A stretch of 5,894 bases of DNA from DATLFQ01 sp035540915 (GTDB lineage: Bacteria > Actinomycetota > Acidimicrobiia > Acidimicrobiales > GCA-2861595). The notes beneath the pieces were generated by a model. That model worked only from the letters and a program-made list of their open reading frames with translations, was not told where the DNA came from and did not search any database. The translations under genes were made by a program, and so were the position numbers. The stretch lies in NCBI GenBank assembly GCA_035540915.1, contig DATLFQ010000098.1, positions 1 through 5,894 on the forward strand. The letters run 5' to 3'. Positions 5,601 through 5,894 of the stretch are shown here, piece by piece (within the stretch, counting starts at the first letter, position 1; each line of letters opens with the position of its first letter).

Positions 5601-5894
5601 TCATTTCCGGAGGCGGGTGACGCTCCGGGGGTTGAGGACGTCGTTGACGGCGTCGCCGAGCAGGTTGATCCCGAGCACCGCGACCGCGATGGCCGCGCCG
5701 GGGAACACCGACATCCACCACGCCACCCGCAGGAAGCGCTGGGCGTTGTTGGTCAGGTACCCCCAGCTCATGGCGGCCGGGTCGCTGAGGCCGATGAAGC
5801 CGAGGCCGGCCTCCAGGAGGATCACCGTCGACGCCAGGAGCGAGACCATCACGATGGCCGACGGCAGCACGTTGGGGATCACGTGCCGGGCCAG
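5601..5894 (-). CDS. Peptide-type ABC importer permease, DppC/OppC family (C-terminal 97 residues; 5' end outside window)
   Basis: This is an inner-membrane permease subunit of a dipeptide/oligopeptide-type importer. The fragment starts inside the conserved loop with RHVIPNVLPS (3-12), the end of the EAA-loop region that contacts the ATPase. It is followed by a membrane segment ending LLEAGLGFIGL (about 10-36), the family pattern DPAAMSWG (38-45), and a last membrane segment from about 60 to 80. The C-terminus reads GINLLGDAVNDVLNPR (75-90), the standard ending of DppC-type permeases, then a short basic tail. The frame remains open to the window edge, so most of the gene, including its start, is missing. 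It faces the ATPase genes rather than following them, yet family and position make it their likely partner. No terminator-like structure is visible in the 6-nt gap. Confidence 0.93.
   Translation of the reverse strand: MARHVIPNVLPSAIVMVSLLASTVILLEAGLGFIGLSDPAAMSWGYLTNNAQRFLRVAWWMSVFPGAAIAVAVLGINLLGDAVNDVLNPRSVTRLRK

Overview
This is a GC-rich window (roughly 70% by eye) with GTG as well as ATG starts and strong G/C preference at third codon positions. Long spurious open frames run antisense to the real genes, as expected at this composition. The style fits a high-GC bacterium, most likely an actinomycetote. That placement is inference, because there is no rRNA or other taxonomic marker here.

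Layout from left to right. (1) Positions 2-2248, + strand: the C-terminal four fifths of uvrA, the damage-recognition ATPase of nucleotide excision repair. Its 5' end lies outside the window. (2) Positions 2249-2326: a 78-nt convergent spacer almost filled by one long imperfect hairpin, probably a terminator serving both sides. (3) Positions 2327-3427, - strand: nadA, quinolinate synthase of de novo NAD synthesis, complete. (4) Positions 3428-3586: a divergent spacer that should hold the promoters for nadA and for the rightward transporter genes. On the nadA side it can fold into nested stems, with a small hairpin over the Shine-Dalgarno sequence. (5) Positions 3587-4594 and 4584-5594, + strand: two overlapping genes for the paired ATPases of a dipeptide/oligopeptide-type ABC importer (OppD/DppD-like, then OppF/DppF-like). 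(6) Positions 5601-5894, - strand: the C-terminal end of a DppC/OppC-like permease. It converges on the ATPase pair with only 6 nt between the two stop codons.

Functionally there are three units: DNA repair (uvrA), NAD synthesis (nadA) and peptide-type uptake (two ATPases plus a permease). The permease and ATPases probably belong to one transporter even though they are transcribed toward each other. The rest of that transporter (second permease, binding protein) presumably lies to the right. nadB and nadC are not adjacent to nadA within the window.

I see no convincing previously undescribed multi-gene system. The non-coding signals are the best targets for follow-up: the uvrA/nadA hairpin and the nadA leader. 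The split, convergent organisation of the transporter is also worth checking. No tRNA, rRNA, CRISPR array, insertion sequence or phage gene was recognised.
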